Assembly: GCA_964624465.1 (NCBI GenBank)
Contig: CAZUZD010000416.1
Location: 1 to 5,014, forward strand
From: CAZUZD01 sp964624465
GTDB lineage: Bacteria > Planctomycetota > Planctomycetia > Isosphaerales > Isosphaeraceae
Length of the DNA: 5,014 bases
Direction: 5' to 3'
A program made the position numbers and the translations under genes. A model generated the notes under the pieces. The model was not told where the DNA came from and searched no databases. It was given only the letters and a program-made list of their open reading frames with translations. Below are positions 4,971 to 5,014 of the stretch, one piece after another; the stretch's first letter is position 1, and each line of letters opens with the position of its first letter.

Positions 4971-5014
4971 TCACAAAATCACCTTGTCCGTGCCTGTGTC
5001 CGTGCCTTCCCGGG
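4971..5014 (-). CDS. Possible C-terminal end of an unidentified minus-strand gene entering from the right edge
   Basis: On the minus strand an open frame enters from the edge and ends at TGA (4971-4973), reading REGTDTGTDKVIL. Three things suggest a real gene end: it stops 3 bp from the strong terminator, that terminator is bidirectional, and the residues look like a normal hydrophilic tail. With only 13 codons visible the frame could be chance. A tyrosine recombinase pointing at a tRNA gene would be a natural candidate here, but nothing visible proves it. Confidence 0.35.
   Translation of the reverse strand, partial: REGTDTGTDKVIL

Noticed and set aside
1..5014. CRISPR array, insertion sequence, toxin-antitoxin pair or defence system
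   Set aside because: No regularly spaced repeats, no transposase or nuclease motif, and no paired small genes were found in any frame.

Overview
The window looks like chromosomal DNA from a GC-rich planctomycete, possibly of the Isosphaeraceae type. The evidence is a DUF1559 (H-X9-DG) pseudopilin-like protein, a PEP-CTERM exported protein, strong G/C preference at third codon positions, and wide, loosely organised intergenic DNA. Assignment below phylum level is inference.

Layout. Positions 2-541 (+) hold the C-terminal end of the mismatch-repair ATPase MutS, cut by the left edge. Positions 542-1322 contain no convincing intact gene. This stretch holds a short coding-like remnant (550-711), a long perfect hairpin (839-890) in a structured GC-rich block, and an AT-richer segment (about 1085-1225) that leads into the next gene. 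Positions 1323-1982 (+) encode a small secreted protein with a PEP-CTERM sorting tail. A two-tier hairpin (2015-2049) lies in the convergent gap after it. On the minus strand are a DUF1559 pseudopilin-like protein (2105-3181, or to 3244 with a GTG start) and, upstream of it, a type II NADH dehydrogenase (3241-4608). The alternative GTG start of the DUF1559 gene overlaps the ndh stop by four bases, so the two genes are probably co-transcribed. At the right, a plus-strand promoter (4795-4822) drives tRNA-Glu(CUC) (4838-4910). A strong bidirectional intrinsic terminator (4933-4968) follows, and then what seems to be the last 13 codons of a minus-strand gene entering from the right edge.

Functionally this is a mix of housekeeping genes (DNA repair, respiratory NADH oxidation, translation) and lineage-typical cell-surface genes (PEP-CTERM, DUF1559). 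The genes do not form one pathway, and I see no new multi-gene system. The points most worth following are the unexplained coding-like remnant and hairpin block after mutS, the possible coupling of ndh to the DUF1559 gene, and the identity of the gene convergent with the tRNA, since tRNA 3' flanks are common integration sites.
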